DNA from: Deltaproteobacteria bacterium
GTDB taxonomy: Bacteria; Myxococcota; Myxococcia; Myxococcales; Anaeromyxobacteraceae
DNA: 64,000 nt
Assembly (NCBI GenBank): GCA_016214955.1
Contig: JACRMN010000010.1
Span: 62,001 to 126,000, forward strand
Reading direction: 5' to 3'
The notes below the pieces were generated by a model. That model was not told where the DNA came from. It searched no databases and was given only the letters and a program-made list of their open reading frames with translations. A program made the translations under genes and the position numbers. Positions 50,945 to 59,744 of this stretch are shown here, one piece after another. Within the stretch, counting starts at the first letter, position 1. Each line of letters opens with the position of its first letter.

Positions 50945-51649
50945 TCAGCCCTCGCGGCGGATGGCGTCGGTGTCGAACTTCCCGGCCGCCACCTTCGACT
51001 CGGCGAGCGCGATGAGCCGCGGGTAGACCCGCCGCATGTCGGCCGCCATCTCGGCGAAGGGGAGGTCGTCGTAGAGGCCGCGGTCGCGCACGTACTCCAT
51101 GTGGCGCTCGGCCCGGGCGTTGAAGGGGTGCATCAGCGAGTCGGCGGTACCGTCGAACTCCAGCGGCAGCACCTCGAAGCGCCGGCACATCTCGATGTTG
51201 AAGGCCGGCGTGGCCTTGACCCACTTCCCCTCGATCCGCATCGAGACGTAGCCGTGCCAGATGAACTGGTCGGTGTCCATGAGCTGCAGCAGGCGCTCGG
51301 TGGCCAGGTGGTTCTTCACGTCGGCGAAGCCGAGCCGGGCCGGGATGCCCTGCTGCCGGCAGCAGGCCGCCAGCAGGATGGCCTTGGGCACGCACCAGGC
51401 GGAGCCGCTCCGCAGCGTCTGGCTGGCCCGGAAGTCTGCCTCGTCCATGAGGAAGGCGTAGGGGTCGTAGCGGATCGAGTCCCGCACCGCGTAGTAGAGC
51501 CGCACCGCCCGCTCCCGCTCGCTGCCGCCGCCGGCGTGGCGCCGGGCGAAGTCGGCCACGACGGGGTCGTCGAAGTCGACGGTGCGGGTCGGGGCGAGGT
51601 GGGGCGGGAGGGCGGTCATGAGGGCTCGCGGCGCGTGGGGAGGGGCCAT
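50945..51649 (-). CDS. Transglutaminase-like cysteine protease-fold protein
   Basis: This 234-aa protein has the transglutaminase-like core: SGSAWCVPKAILLAACCRQQGIPARL with Cys86, then FIWHGYVSMRIEGKWVKATPAFN with His132. The Asp that normally completes the triad (LDP) is Thr147 here, so activity is uncertain. It has no signal peptide and is probably cytosolic. The ATG at 51649 was chosen for the GAGGGG upstream; ATGs at 51688 and 51619 are alternatives. It is downstream of napB in the same direction but separated by a terminator hairpin. Confidence 0.8.
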   Translation of the reverse strand: MAPPHAPRALMTALPPHLAPTRTVDFDDPVVADFARRHAGGGSERERAVRLYYAVRDSIRYDPYAFLMDEADFRASQTLRSGSAWCVPKAILLAACCRQQGIPARLGFADVKNHLATERLLQLMDTDQFIWHGYVSMRIEGKWVKATPAFNIEMCRRFEVLPLEFDGTADSLMHPFNARAERHMEYVRDRGLYDDLPFAEMAADMRRVYPRLIALAESKVAAGKFDTDAIRREG

Positions 51650-51688
51650 TGTAGACGACCCCTCGCCACCCGGGAACGCCGAGGCCAC

Positions 51689-51735
51689 GGGCTGCGGGCT
51701 CCAGGCTTTCGCCTGCTTCCCGTGGTCCGCAGCCC
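51689..51735 (-). terminator. Compound hairpin downstream of napB
   Basis: GGGCTGCGG (51689-51697) pairs with CCGCAGCCC (51727-51735), enclosing a smaller CAGGC-TTTC-GCCTG hairpin (51702-51715). It lies 35 bases past the napB stop in the direction of transcription and probably ends the nap transcript before the transglutaminase-like gene. Confidence 0.6.
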
Positions 51736-51769
51736 GAGGTGAGGCCCGAGGCCTTTCCCGTGCCCTTGC

Positions 51770-52231
51770 CTAGCCTCCGAAGCGGTTCCCCATGATCGGC
51801 CGGGCGTCGGTCTGCTGCACGTGGCAGGAGGTGCAGACCCAGCGGGCCCCCGACAGCTTCTCCCCCGCCACCGGCGGGCGGCGGGTGTAGTCGGTGTAGT
51901 GGGTCGGCGGGATGGGCGTGGGCTCCCCCGCCTTCTTCACCTTGGCCTCGCCGTGGCAGGCGATGCAGGAGTTCTCCTTCGGCGTGATGGGCAGGAACCC
52001 CTGGATGCCGTGGGGCACCACCGGCGCCGCGCCGGCGAAGGGGCGCGGCCGCACCCCCTTCTCGCCCGGCGACGAGTCCTCCTCGGCGACGGCGGGCGGG
52101 GTGAGCACCTCGAAGGCGCTGCCCTTGGCGAGGCCGAGGCTGGCGTCGCGGATGGGCGCGGCCGGCGCCTCGGCGGTGCGAACGGCGGCGCAGCCGGCGG
52201 ACAGCGCCAGGACGACGAGCAGGCTTCTCAT
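51770..52231 (-). CDS. napB: NapB, dihaem cytochrome c subunit of periplasmic nitrate reductase
   Basis: This 153-aa protein has two haem motifs, C89-IA-C92-H93 and C133-TS-C136-H137, with histidines ([28 protein letters not shown]) in position for bis-His ligation as in NapB. The N-terminus is a signal sequence with LSAGC14, which could be a lipoprotein site, unusual for NapB. It transfers electrons from a quinol-linked cytochrome to NapA. It overlaps napA by four bases. No NapC, NapG/H or NapD gene is in the window. Confidence 0.93.
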   Translation of the reverse strand: MRSLLVVLALSAGCAAVRTAEAPAAPIRDASLGLAKGSAFEVLTPPAVAEEDSSPGEKGVRPRPFAGAAPVVPHGIQGFLPITPKENSCIACHGEAKVKKAGEPTPIPPTHYTDYTRRPPVAGEKLSGARWVCTSCHVQQTDARPIMGNRFGG

Positions 52232-54996
52232 GGCTGGCTCCGGGCCACGGCGGCGGCCGGGTAGACCTTGACCGCGCACTTCTTGTAGTCGGTCTCGCGG
52301 GAGATGGGGCAGGTGGCGTCCAGGGTCACGCGGTTGATGAGCACCCCCTCGTCGAACCAGGGCACGTAGACGAGGCCGCGCGGCATGCGGTTGCGGGTGG
52401 TGGTGAGGTCCACGCGGGCCTGCACCTTGCCGCGCCGCGACTCCACCCAGGCCAGGTCTCCGGCCTTGAGGTTGCGGGCGGCAGCGTCCCCGGGGTGCAG
52501 GTAGAGCACCGCCTCGGGCACCGCGGAGTGGAGCTGCGGCACGCGCCGGGTCATGGTGCCCGAGTGCCAGTGCTCCAGCACGCGGCCGGTGCAGAGCCAC
52601 AGGTCGTAGGTGGCGTCCGGGCTCTCCGGCGGCGAGGCGTAGGGGCGGAAGAAGATCTTGGCCTTGCCCGCCAGCCCCACCGGCTTCGGGTCGGTGACCC
52701 TGTCGAGGTCGCCGGTGGGGAGCTTCTTCATGGCCTTGCCGTAGAAGTCGAAGCCGCTCCCCTTGGCGGCGTAGGGGTCGTGCTGCTCGTTGAAGCGCCA
52801 GCGGGTCTCCTGGCCGTTCACCACCGGCCAGCGCAGCCCGCGGACGTCGTCGTTGTAGTAGACGTCGAACTCCGCCAGGTCGTGGCCGTGGCCGCGGCCG
52901 AAGCGGGCGTACTCCTCGAAGAGCGCCTTCTCCGGGAACCAGTCGATGCCGGCGGCCTGCACGGTGGCGTTCCGGGCGCCGCGGGCCACCGGGTCGGGCC
53001 AGCGGAGCTTCCGGTTCTCCGGGGTGGCGTAGAGCACCTCGTAGAGCGTCTGGTCGGGCCGGTATCCCATCTTCGCCGCCTCGGCCAGCACCGAGGGGAG
53101 CTTGCCGGTCTCGAAGCCCTCGGCCTGGAGGCCGGGGATGCTCTTCTCGCCCCAGACCTCGGCCAGGGTGAAGCGCTTGGAGAACTCCATCATCTGCCAC
53201 AGGTCGGTGCGGGCCTCGCCCGGTGCGTCCACCTGCTGCCGCCAGGTCTGGGTACGCCGCTCCGAGTTCCCGTAGGCACCCCACTTCTCGAAGATGATGG
53301 CGCTGGGGAGGATGAGGTCGGCCACCTTGGTGGAGAAGGTCGGGTAGACGTCGGAGACGACGATGAAGCTGTCCTTCTCCCGGGCCGCGGTGAGCCAGTG
53401 GCCGGCGTTGGCGGTCGACTGGAAGGGGTTGGTGACCTGCACCCAGAGCCAGCGGATCTTCCCGTCCTCCAGGTCGCGCATCATCTGGACGATGTGGCTG
53501 CCGACCTTGGGGTTGAGGGTCCTGGCCGGCAGGCGCCAGAGGTGCTCGGAGTGGGCCCGGTGCTCGGCGTTGTCCACCACCATGTCGGCGGGGAGCCGGT
53601 GCGAGAAGGTGCCGACCTCGCGGGCGGTGCCGCAGGCCGAGGGCTGCCCGGTGAGGCTGAAGGCGCCGCTGCCTGGCCTGGCGTGCTTCCCGGTGAGCAG
53701 GTGGACCATGTAGGCCTGCTCGTTCACCCAGGTGCCGCGGGTGTGCTGGTTGAAGCCCATGGTCCAGTAGGAGACCACCTTGGTGGCGCGGGCCGCGTAC
53801 ACGTCGGCCAGGCGCCGCAGCTTGCCCTGGAACGACTCCAGCGACTCGTCGGGGTCGCCCTTGGCGAGCTGGGCCACGAACTCCAGCGTGTAGGGCTCGA
53901 GGGCCTTCCGGAAGTCCTCGTAGGAGATGAGCCAGTGGGCGCCGGCCTTGTCGGCGCTGGCCTGGGCCACCGTCTCCCCTTCCTTGCGCCGCAGCCCCAC
54001 CGCCTCCTCCCTGGTCAGCACCACCGCCCGCTGGCGGGCGCGGTTGGGGAGCTCCGCCGGCGGCGCGTGACCGTCGTCGCCCCGCAGGCCGAAGCCGATG
54101 TCGGAGGGGCCGGTGGCGAAGACGCAGTGGGCCTTCACGAAGGCCTCGTCCACGGCGCCGCGGGCGATGACCTCGCGGGCCAGCCAGTTCCAGATGGCCA
54201 GGTCGGTGTTGGGCTTGAAGACGATCTCCAGGTCCGCGCCGTCGGAGGAGCGGTTGGAGTAGGTGGTGAGGTTCACCACCTGGTACCTCGGGTCGGAGAG
54301 CTTCCTGTCGATGATGCGCGCCCAGAGCATGGGGTGCATCTCGGCCATGTTGGCGCCCCAGAGCACCACCGCGTCGCAGAGCTCGATGTCGTCGTAGCAG
54401 CCGGCCGGCTCGTCGATGCCGAAGGTCTGCATGAAGGCCGCCACCGCCGAGGCCATGCAGTGCCGGGCGTTGGGGTCGATGTTGTTGGTGCGCCACCCGG
54501 CCTTCGCGAGCTTCACCGCCGCGTAGCCCTCCTGGATGGTGTACTGCCCGGAGCCCATGATGGCGACGCCGGTGGGGCCGAGGGCCGCCACGTGGCGCTT
54601 CCACTCCCGCTCCATGACGTCGAAGGCCTCCTTCCAGGAGACCGGCTCGAAGTCGCCCTTCTTGTCGAACTTGCCGTCCTTCTTCCGCAGCAGCGGCTTC
54701 GTGAGCCGGTCCTCCCCGTAGGGGATGAGCGGCAGGTTCATCCCCTTCACGCAGAGCAGCCCGCGGTTCACGGGGCTGTCGGGGTCGCCCTTCACGCCCA
54801 CCACCCGGCCGCCGGCGGTGGCCACCTGGATGCCGCAGCCGACGCCGCAGAAGCGGCAGACGTGCTTGTCCCAGGTCCAGCCCTGCTGCCTCTCCGCCTC
54901 GGCCGCCTCGGCCGGCGAGAGCACGCCGCTCGCCCCCACCACTGCGCAGGTCGCGCCCGCCTGGATGAACTCCCTGCGCGTCGGTTGCCAGGCCAT
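52228..54996 (-). CDS. napA: NapA, molybdopterin periplasmic nitrate reductase catalytic subunit
   Basis: This 922-aa protein has a twin-arginine signal ([12 protein letters not shown]), a [4Fe-4S] site C47-x2-C50-x3-C54...C82 ([19 protein letters not shown]), and the Mo-ligand Cys180 in [14 protein letters not shown], the exact NapA signature. The Mo-bis-MGD domains follow ([60 protein letters not shown]). It is longer than E. coli NapA (about 830), mainly by an insertion around residues 320-355. It reduces nitrate to nitrite in the periplasm. The ATG at 54996 has GAGGAGG upstream, and a sigma-54-like promoter lies at 55073-55088. Confidence 0.96.
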   Translation of the reverse strand: MAWQPTRREFIQAGATCAVVGASGVLSPAEAAEAERQQGWTWDKHVCRFCGVGCGIQVATAGGRVVGVKGDPDSPVNRGLLCVKGMNLPLIPYGEDRLTKPLLRKKDGKFDKKGDFEPVSWKEAFDVMEREWKRHVAALGPTGVAIMGSGQYTIQEGYAAVKLAKAGWRTNNIDPNARHCMASAVAAFMQTFGIDEPAGCYDDIELCDAVVLWGANMAEMHPMLWARIIDRKLSDPRYQVVNLTTYSNRSSDGADLEIVFKPNTDLAIWNWLAREVIARGAVDEAFVKAHCVFATGPSDIGFGLRGDDGHAPPAELPNRARQRAVVLTREEAVGLRRKEGETVAQASADKAGAHWLISYEDFRKALEPYTLEFVAQLAKGDPDESLESFQGKLRRLADVYAARATKVVSYWTMGFNQHTRGTWVNEQAYMVHLLTGKHARPGSGAFSLTGQPSACGTAREVGTFSHRLPADMVVDNAEHRAHSEHLWRLPARTLNPKVGSHIVQMMRDLEDGKIRWLWVQVTNPFQSTANAGHWLTAAREKDSFIVVSDVYPTFSTKVADLILPSAIIFEKWGAYGNSERRTQTWRQQVDAPGEARTDLWQMMEFSKRFTLAEVWGEKSIPGLQAEGFETGKLPSVLAEAAKMGYRPDQTLYEVLYATPENRKLRWPDPVARGARNATVQAAGIDWFPEKALFEEYARFGRGHGHDLAEFDVYYNDDVRGLRWPVVNGQETRWRFNEQHDPYAAKGSGFDFYGKAMKKLPTGDLDRVTDPKPVGLAGKAKIFFRPYASPPESPDATYDLWLCTGRVLEHWHSGTMTRRVPQLHSAVPEAVLYLHPGDAAARNLKAGDLAWVESRRGKVQARVDLTTTRNRMPRGLVYVPWFDEGVLINRVTLDATCPISRETDYKKCAVKVYPAAAVARSQP

Positions 54997-55072
54997 GCAC
55001 GGCCTCCTCGTTGACGGTTCCGCGCCCGCCTGACGGGGCCCTCCCGGGGCGGGGCGCGTGGCGCCCATCCCT

Positions 55073-55088
55073 CGCAAGGCCCATGCCG
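55073..55088 (-). promoter_or_regulatory. Sigma-54-type promoter upstream of napA
   Basis: On the minus strand CGGCATGGGCCTTGCG has GG and GC separated by ten bases (GGCAT-N5-TTGC), the -24/-12 pattern of sigma-54 promoters. It starts transcription about 65 bases upstream of the napA ATG. The window also encodes a sigma-54 activator at 17712-19070. FNR-type boxes were not found here. Confidence 0.55.
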
Positions 55089-55205
55089 GCGGCCATCCGA
55101 GTCCCCACGCGCCCTTCGGCCCGGCGCGATCGGATCCGCCCATCCGTTCCAGGCCCGGCGGACCGACATGCGGGTGCGTGGCTCGCCGGATCCGCCCGCC
55201 GCCGC

Positions 55206-56285
55206 TCAGGGGGTGACGGGTGGCGGTGCCTGCGGGGCGCGCCCGTCGAAGGCGATCTCGAGCCGCAGGGTGATGGCGTGCTCCTTGTGCCGGCCCAGGG
55301 GCGGCGCCGTGGGCCAGAGCACCTCCGGCTCCAGCTCCAGGAAGAGCCAGCGGCGCCAGACGTCGCGCCGCACCCGCGTGAAGATGCGGTAGACGGTCAC
55401 GTCGTTCATCGGCCTGGTGGCGCCGCTCACCGCGCCGCCCAGGTAGAGGCCGAGCCGCAGCGCCTGGAGGTCGTACGCCAGGCCCAGCTCGGAGCCCCAC
55501 TCCAGCCCCTTGCTCACCTCGGAGAGCAGGCCGCGGTTTCGCCAGCGCAGCAGCAGGTGCTCCGCCAGCGGCCGGTCCACGTCCAGGTCGGAGCTGGTGC
55601 CGAAGCGATCCCGCGTGCTGTAGAAGGCCACCTGGGTGAAGCGGGCGCTGAAGCCCCCCACCGGCCCGAGCCGCTGGCGCAGGCGGGCCGCCAGGTGGCC
55701 CTCCAGCGGCCAGCGCAGGCCCACGCCCGGCCCGGCGTCCACCACCGTGGCCGGCCGCTTCCAGAGCTGGAAGCGCAGGTCCAGGCTGGCCTGCTCCGCG
55801 CGGAGCGTGGGGGTGAGCCCGGCTCCGGCGTTCGCCTCGTCGGAGATGCCGCGGCTGGGATCGGCGAGGCTCTCGCCGGTGAGCACCAGGCTGGCCCGCG
55901 CCAGCCGCCGCTCCAGCCCCGGCAGGGCGAGCGCGGCGCGGAGCCGGGTGCGCGCCGCCACCCGGTTGCGGTCGTCGTAGCGCAGCTCGTTGCGCCAGCG
56001 AAGCTCGGAGGCCGCGGGCTCGAGGTCGGCGTCGCGCTCGTCGCCGAAGAAGCGGTCCACCCAGCCGGTCATCCCGCCCAGCTCCTGCTCCAGCAGCGCG
56101 TGAGTCTCGTCGATCCAGCCCGGCGGCGGGGGCGGCGGGACGTAGGGGGGCGGCGGCGGCGGCCGGTCCTCGTCCAGCACCGGCGCCTGGGCGGGAGCCG
56201 GCGGGGGCTCCTGGGCCTCGGCCGGCGCGCCGGCGAGGGCGAGCAGTATGGCGGCGGCCAGTGTCGCGGTCGGGGGTGTACGCAC
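55206..56285 (-). CDS. Secreted outer-membrane-type protein with proline-rich N-terminus, function unknown
   Basis: This 359-aa protein has a signal peptide (residues 1-24, [12 protein letters not shown]), a proline-rich stretch ([15 protein letters not shown]) and a strand-rich domain with alternating hydrophobic residues ([50 protein letters not shown]). The pattern suggests a beta barrel of the outer membrane. The start is GTG at 56285. It precedes napA in the same direction, 209 bases upstream, and is probably separate. The function is unknown. Confidence 0.72.
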   Translation of the reverse strand: MRTPPTATLAAAILLALAGAPAEAQEPPPAPAQAPVLDEDRPPPPPPYVPPPPPPGWIDETHALLEQELGGMTGWVDRFFGDERDADLEPAASELRWRNELRYDDRNRVAARTRLRAALALPGLERRLARASLVLTGESLADPSRGISDEANAGAGLTPTLRAEQASLDLRFQLWKRPATVVDAGPGVGLRWPLEGHLAARLRQRLGPVGGFSARFTQVAFYSTRDRFGTSSDLDVDRPLAEHLLLRWRNRGLLSEVSKGLEWGSELGLAYDLQALRLGLYLGGAVSGATRPMNDVTVYRIFTRVRRDVWRRWLFLELEPEVLWPTAPPLGRHKEHAITLRLEIAFDGRAPQAPPPVTP

Positions 56286-56406
56286 GGTGGGAGGGACCCG
56301 CGGCGCGCACCCTATCAGCGAGCGCGGCCCAGCGAGCCCTGAAATGCTCCTCCGGCTGCCGAAAAGTGGCCCCTTGGAGGGAGCCCCATCCAGAGGGCAT
56401 GGCCCC

Positions 56407-56435
56407 TTGACGGGTCTCTGCGAACTGTGTAGTCA
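56407..56435 (+). promoter_or_regulatory. Sigma-70-like promoter of the Nfn-rubrerythrin fusion gene
   Basis: TTGACG (56407-56412) and TAGTCA (56430-56435) are separated by 17 bases. This would give a leader of about 47 bases before the ATG at 56489. Confidence 0.5.
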
Positions 56436-56466
56436 CGCACACTCACGCCCCGACCCCGCCTTCCTC

Positions 56467-56478
56467 TTTCCCGGGAAA
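56467..56478. promoter_or_regulatory. Palindrome TTTCCCGGGAAA in the leader of the Nfn-rubrerythrin gene
   Basis: TTTCCCGGGAAA is a perfect 12-bp palindrome that ends ten bases before the ATG at 56489, inside the predicted transcript leader. It is a possible operator of a redox-responsive repressor. Confidence 0.45.
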
Positions 56479-56488
56479 ATCCACGGCC

Positions 56489-59488
56489 ATGTACAAGATC
56501 GTCAAGCGCGAAGCCTTCTCCGACGTGACCTTCCTCTGGGAGGTCGAAGCCCCCGACGTGGCGCTGTCTGCCCAGCCCGGCCACTTCGTGATGGTGCGCC
56601 TGCGCGAGGGCGCCGAGCGCGTTCCCCTCACCGTGGCCGACTACGACCGCAAGCGCGGCACCATCACCATGGTGGTCCAGGCCCTGGGCAAGACCACCAG
56701 GGAGATGATGGCGGACTACAAGGAGGGCGACACCTTCTCCGACTTCGTCGGTCCGCTGGGCCTGCCGCAGCACATCGAGAAGCGCGGGCACGTGGTGCTG
56801 GTCGGCGGCGGCCTGGGCGTGGCCCCCGTCTACCCGCAGCTGCGGGCCTTCAAGGAGGCCGGCAACCGCACCACCGGCATCATCGGCTTCCGCTCCAAGA
56901 ACCTGGTGTTCTGGGAGGACAAGTTCCGCAAGTACTGCGACGAGACCGTGGTCTGCACCGACGACGGCAGCTACGGCAAGCCGGGCTTCGTCACCCAGGC
57001 GCTGAAGGAGGTCTGCGAGAAGGACAAGCCCGACCTCGTCATCGCCATCGGCCCCCTGCCGATGATGAACGCCTGCGTCGAGACCACCCGGCCCTTCGGC
57101 GTGAAGACCATGGTGAGCCTCAACGCCATCATGGTGGACGGCACCGGCATGTGCGGCTCCTGCCGCGTCACCGTCGACGGCCAGGTGAAGTTCGCCTGCG
57201 TCGAGGGCCCCGACTTCGACGGCCACAAGGTCGACTTCGGCGAGCTCATCCAGCGGCAGCGGCGGTTCAAGAAGGAGGAAACCATCGCCTCCGAGGACTA
57301 CGCGCACGTCTGCAACCTGGAGAAGCAGCTCTTCATCGAGAACAAGCACAACTACAAGAAGATCAAGGACCTCGCGCCCAAGCAGACCAAGATGCCGGAG
57401 CGCGATCACCACGAGCGCGCCCAGAACTTCAAGGAGGTGAACCTGGGCTACACGCTCCAGGACGCCCTGGGCGAGGCCGAGCGCTGTATCCAGTGCGCCA
57501 AGCCCACCTGCATCTCCGGCTGCCCCGTCTCCATCGACATCCCGGACTTCATCCGCCACCTGGTGGTCCGCGACTTCGACGGCGCCCTGGCGGTCATCCA
57601 CGAGTCGAACCTCTTCCCCTCCATCTGCGGCCGGGTCTGCCCCCAGGAGTCGCAGTGCGAGGCCCAGTGCGTCATCGCCAAGAAGGTCGAGTCGGTCGGC
57701 ATCGGCCGCCTCGAGCGCTTCGTGGGTGACAACGCCCGCGCCCCCAAGGGCAAGCCGCCCGCCAACGCCGGCCAGCTCGGCAAGGTGGCGGTGGTGGGCT
57801 CCGGCCCTGCCGGCCTGGCCGCCGCCGCCGACCTCGTCCGCTTCGGCGCCGACGTCACCGTCTACGAGGCCCTCCACGTGGTGGGCGGCGTGCTCCGCTA
57901 CGGCATCCCCAGCTTCCGCCTGCCGCGCGAGATCATCGAGCGCGAGGTCCAGTACCTCCGCGACCTGGGCGTGAAGTTCGAGACCAACAAGGTCATCGGC
58001 AAGACCTTCACCGTGCCCCAGCTCCTCGGCGAGAAGGGCTACGACGCCGTCTTCCTGGGCGTGGGCGCCGGCGCCCCCACCTTCCTCGGCATCCCCGGGG
58101 AGTTCGCGGGCCAGGTCTACTCCGCCAACGAGTTCCTCACCCGCGTCAACCTGATGGGCGGCGACAAGTTCCCGTTCCAGGACACCCCGGTCAACATCGG
58201 CAAGAGCGTGGTGGTCATCGGCGCCGGCAATACCGCCATGGACTGCCTGCGCGTCTCCAAGCGGCTCGGCGCGCCCACCGTGCGCTGCGTCTACCGCCGC
58301 TCCGAGGCCGAGGCCCCGGCCCGCATCGAGGAGATCCGGCACGCCAAGGAGGAGGGCATCGACTTCTTCTTCCTCCACACGCCGGTGGAGATCTACACCG
58401 ACAAGGACGGCAACGTCCGCGGCATGAAGGTCGAGGAGATGAAGCTGGGCGAGCCCGACGAGAAGGGCCGCCGCAAGCCCATGTCCACCGGCATCTTCAA
58501 GGACCTGGAGTGCGACACGGTGGTCTACGCGCTCGGCACCAAGGCCAACCCCATCATCACCCAGTCCACCCCGGGCCTGGGCCTCAACAAGTGGGGCAAC
58601 ATCGTGGCCGACGACTTCACCCAGGCCACCACGCTGCCGGGCGTCTTCGCCGGCGGCGACATCGTCACCGGCGGCGCCACCGTGATCCTGGCGATGGGCG
58701 CCGGGCGCCGCGCCGCCAAGGGCATCGGCACCTTCCTGGCCTCGAAGAAGAAGTGGCCGCTCGGCAAGGAGGAGGTCATGGCCTACGACCCGTACAAGAA
58801 GGCGGGCAGCGGCGCCGAGGGCGCGGTGGCCACCGGGCCCCAGACCTCCGCGGGCAAGCTCTGCCCCAAGTGCCGCCAGCCGCTGGACGGTGACGAGGAG
58901 TACCTCTGCTGCGCCAGCGCCAAGCTGCAGTGGCACTGCCAGGACTGCGGCAAGGTCAGCGAGGGCTTCGCCTTCCCCTACGGCATGTGCCCGGCCTGCG
59001 GCGGCAAGCTCGCCGTCCGCGACCCGCTCCAGGTGGACCAGGCCGCCGCCCTGGAGGCCATCCGCATCGCCTTCGAGATCGAGCTCGGCGGCCAGGCCTT
59101 CTACCGGCGGGCCGCGGCCGAGTCCAAGGACCCGATCCTGAAGGAGCTCTTCCAGAAGTTCGTGGGCATGGAGGAGGAGCACATGGCCACCCTCTCGGCC
59201 CGCTACCACGCGGTGGTGCCCAAGCCGGCCGAGGACTTCAAGATCGACCGCGCCGCCGTCTACGCCGGGATCCCCAACCGCCCCGAGGACCCGGGCAACC
59301 TGTTCCGCATCGCCATCGCCTTCGAGCAGCGCGCGGTGCAGTTCTTCACCGAGCGCAGCGGCAAGGTGCCGGCCGGCTCGGTGGAGCACCAGCTCTACAA
59401 GGAGCTGGCCGCCGAGGAGCAGGAGCACGTGGCGCTCCTGACCACCGAGTTCGAGCGCTGGAAGCAGGGCAAGCCCGGCCTGCTCTAG
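56489..59488 (+). CDS. NfnAB-rubredoxin-rubrerythrin fusion flavoprotein
   Basis: This 999-aa protein joins four parts. Residues 1-280 are the NfnA/ferredoxin-NADP reductase-like domain with FAD/NAD sites (VVLVGGGLGVAPVYPQL) and a [2Fe-2S] site (GMC222GSC225 and C237; the Asp217 before them may be the fourth ligand, as in NfnA). Residues about 300-770 are the NfnB/GltD-like part with two [4Fe-4S] groups (CIQCAKPTCISGCP, CGRVCPQESQCEAQC) and the GSGPAG and GAGNTAMD nucleotide sites. A Cys-rich zone (792-837), with HC817QDC820 and CPAC837 like rubredoxin, comes next, then a rubrerythrin-like diiron domain (850-999) with ligands E865, E895xxH898, E946 and E977xxH980. The fused NfnAB part is known in anaerobes as an NADPH/ferredoxin enzyme; the fused rubrerythrin is not familiar. 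It could pass NAD(P)H electrons to peroxide or oxygen. No cysteine or ligand is missing. Confidence 0.92.
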   Translation: MYKIVKREAFSDVTFLWEVEAPDVALSAQPGHFVMVRLREGAERVPLTVADYDRKRGTITMVVQALGKTTREMMADYKEGDTFSDFVGPLGLPQHIEKRGHVVLVGGGLGVAPVYPQLRAFKEAGNRTTGIIGFRSKNLVFWEDKFRKYCDETVVCTDDGSYGKPGFVTQALKEVCEKDKPDLVIAIGPLPMMNACVETTRPFGVKTMVSLNAIMVDGTGMCGSCRVTVDGQVKFACVEGPDFDGHKVDFGELIQRQRRFKKEETIASEDYAHVCNLEKQLFIENKHNYKKIKDLAPKQTKMPERDHHERAQNFKEVNLGYTLQDALGEAERCIQCAKPTCISGCPVSIDIPDFIRHLVVRDFDGALAVIHESNLFPSICGRVCPQESQCEAQCVIAKKVESVGIGRLERFVGDNARAPKGKPPANAGQLGKVAVVGSGPAGLAAAADLVRFGADVTVYEALHVVGGVLRYGIPSFRLPREIIEREVQYLRDLGVKFETNKVIGKTFTVPQLLGEKGYDAVFLGVGAGAPTFLGIPGEFAGQVYSANEFLTRVNLMGGDKFPFQDTPVNIGKSVVVIGAGNTAMDCLRVSKRLGAPTVRCVYRRSEAEAPARIEEIRHAKEEGIDFFFLHTPVEIYTDKDGNVRGMKVEEMKLGEPDEKGRRKPMSTGIFKDLECDTVVYALGTKANPIITQSTPGLGLNKWGNIVADDFTQATTLPGVFAGGDIVTGGATVILAMGAGRRAAKGIGTFLASKKKWPLGKEEVMAYDPYKKAGSGAEGAVATGPQTSAGKLCPKCRQPLDGDEEYLCCASAKLQWHCQDCGKVSEGFAFPYGMCPACGGKLAVRDPLQVDQAAALEAIRIAFEIELGGQAFYRRAAAESKDPILKELFQKFVGMEEEHMATLSARYHAVVPKPAEDFKIDRAAVYAGIPNRPEDPGNLFRIAIAFEQRAVQFFTERSGKVPAGSVEHQLYKELAAEEQEHVALLTTEFERWKQGKPGLL

Positions 59489-59647
59489 CCTCACCCTGAC
59501 CCTCCCGGAGGCGAGGGCGATCGCCCTCGCCTCCTGCCACCGGCTGCGCCGGCGGAGAGGGAAGAGAGCACCGGAGCGGGACGACCTTCGCTGACGCGCG
59601 GTCCTCTCCCTCTCCCCCGCGGAGCGGGGGAGAGGGGCAGGGTGAGG
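59489..59647. repeat. REP/BIME-like intergenic inverted-repeat element
   Basis: CCTCACCCTG (59489-59498) and CAGGGTGAGG (59638-59647) bound a block. Inside are a perfect 28-bp palindrome (59507-59534, half-site GGAGGCGAGGGCGA) and a 13-bp stem CCCTCTCCCCCGC (59608-59620) with its partner (59624-59636) across the loop GGA. The CCTCACCCTGACCCTC-CTCTCCCCCGC form is like the repetitive intergenic elements dispersed in many GC-rich genomes. It also probably terminates the fusion gene. Confidence 0.75.
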
Positions 59648-59744
59648 GGGGGACCTCGCGCGTCACCGCACCTTCCGGGCCCCTGGAAGGGCGCCGGGGC
59701 GGGAACCGGGGTGCGCTACACTGCCCCGCCGGAGGTCACCCACC

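Noticed and set aside
52495-55014. 839-residue open frame on the plus strand opposite napA
   Set aside because: It is a shadow frame. napA has the cofactor ligands and Tat signal on the minus strand.
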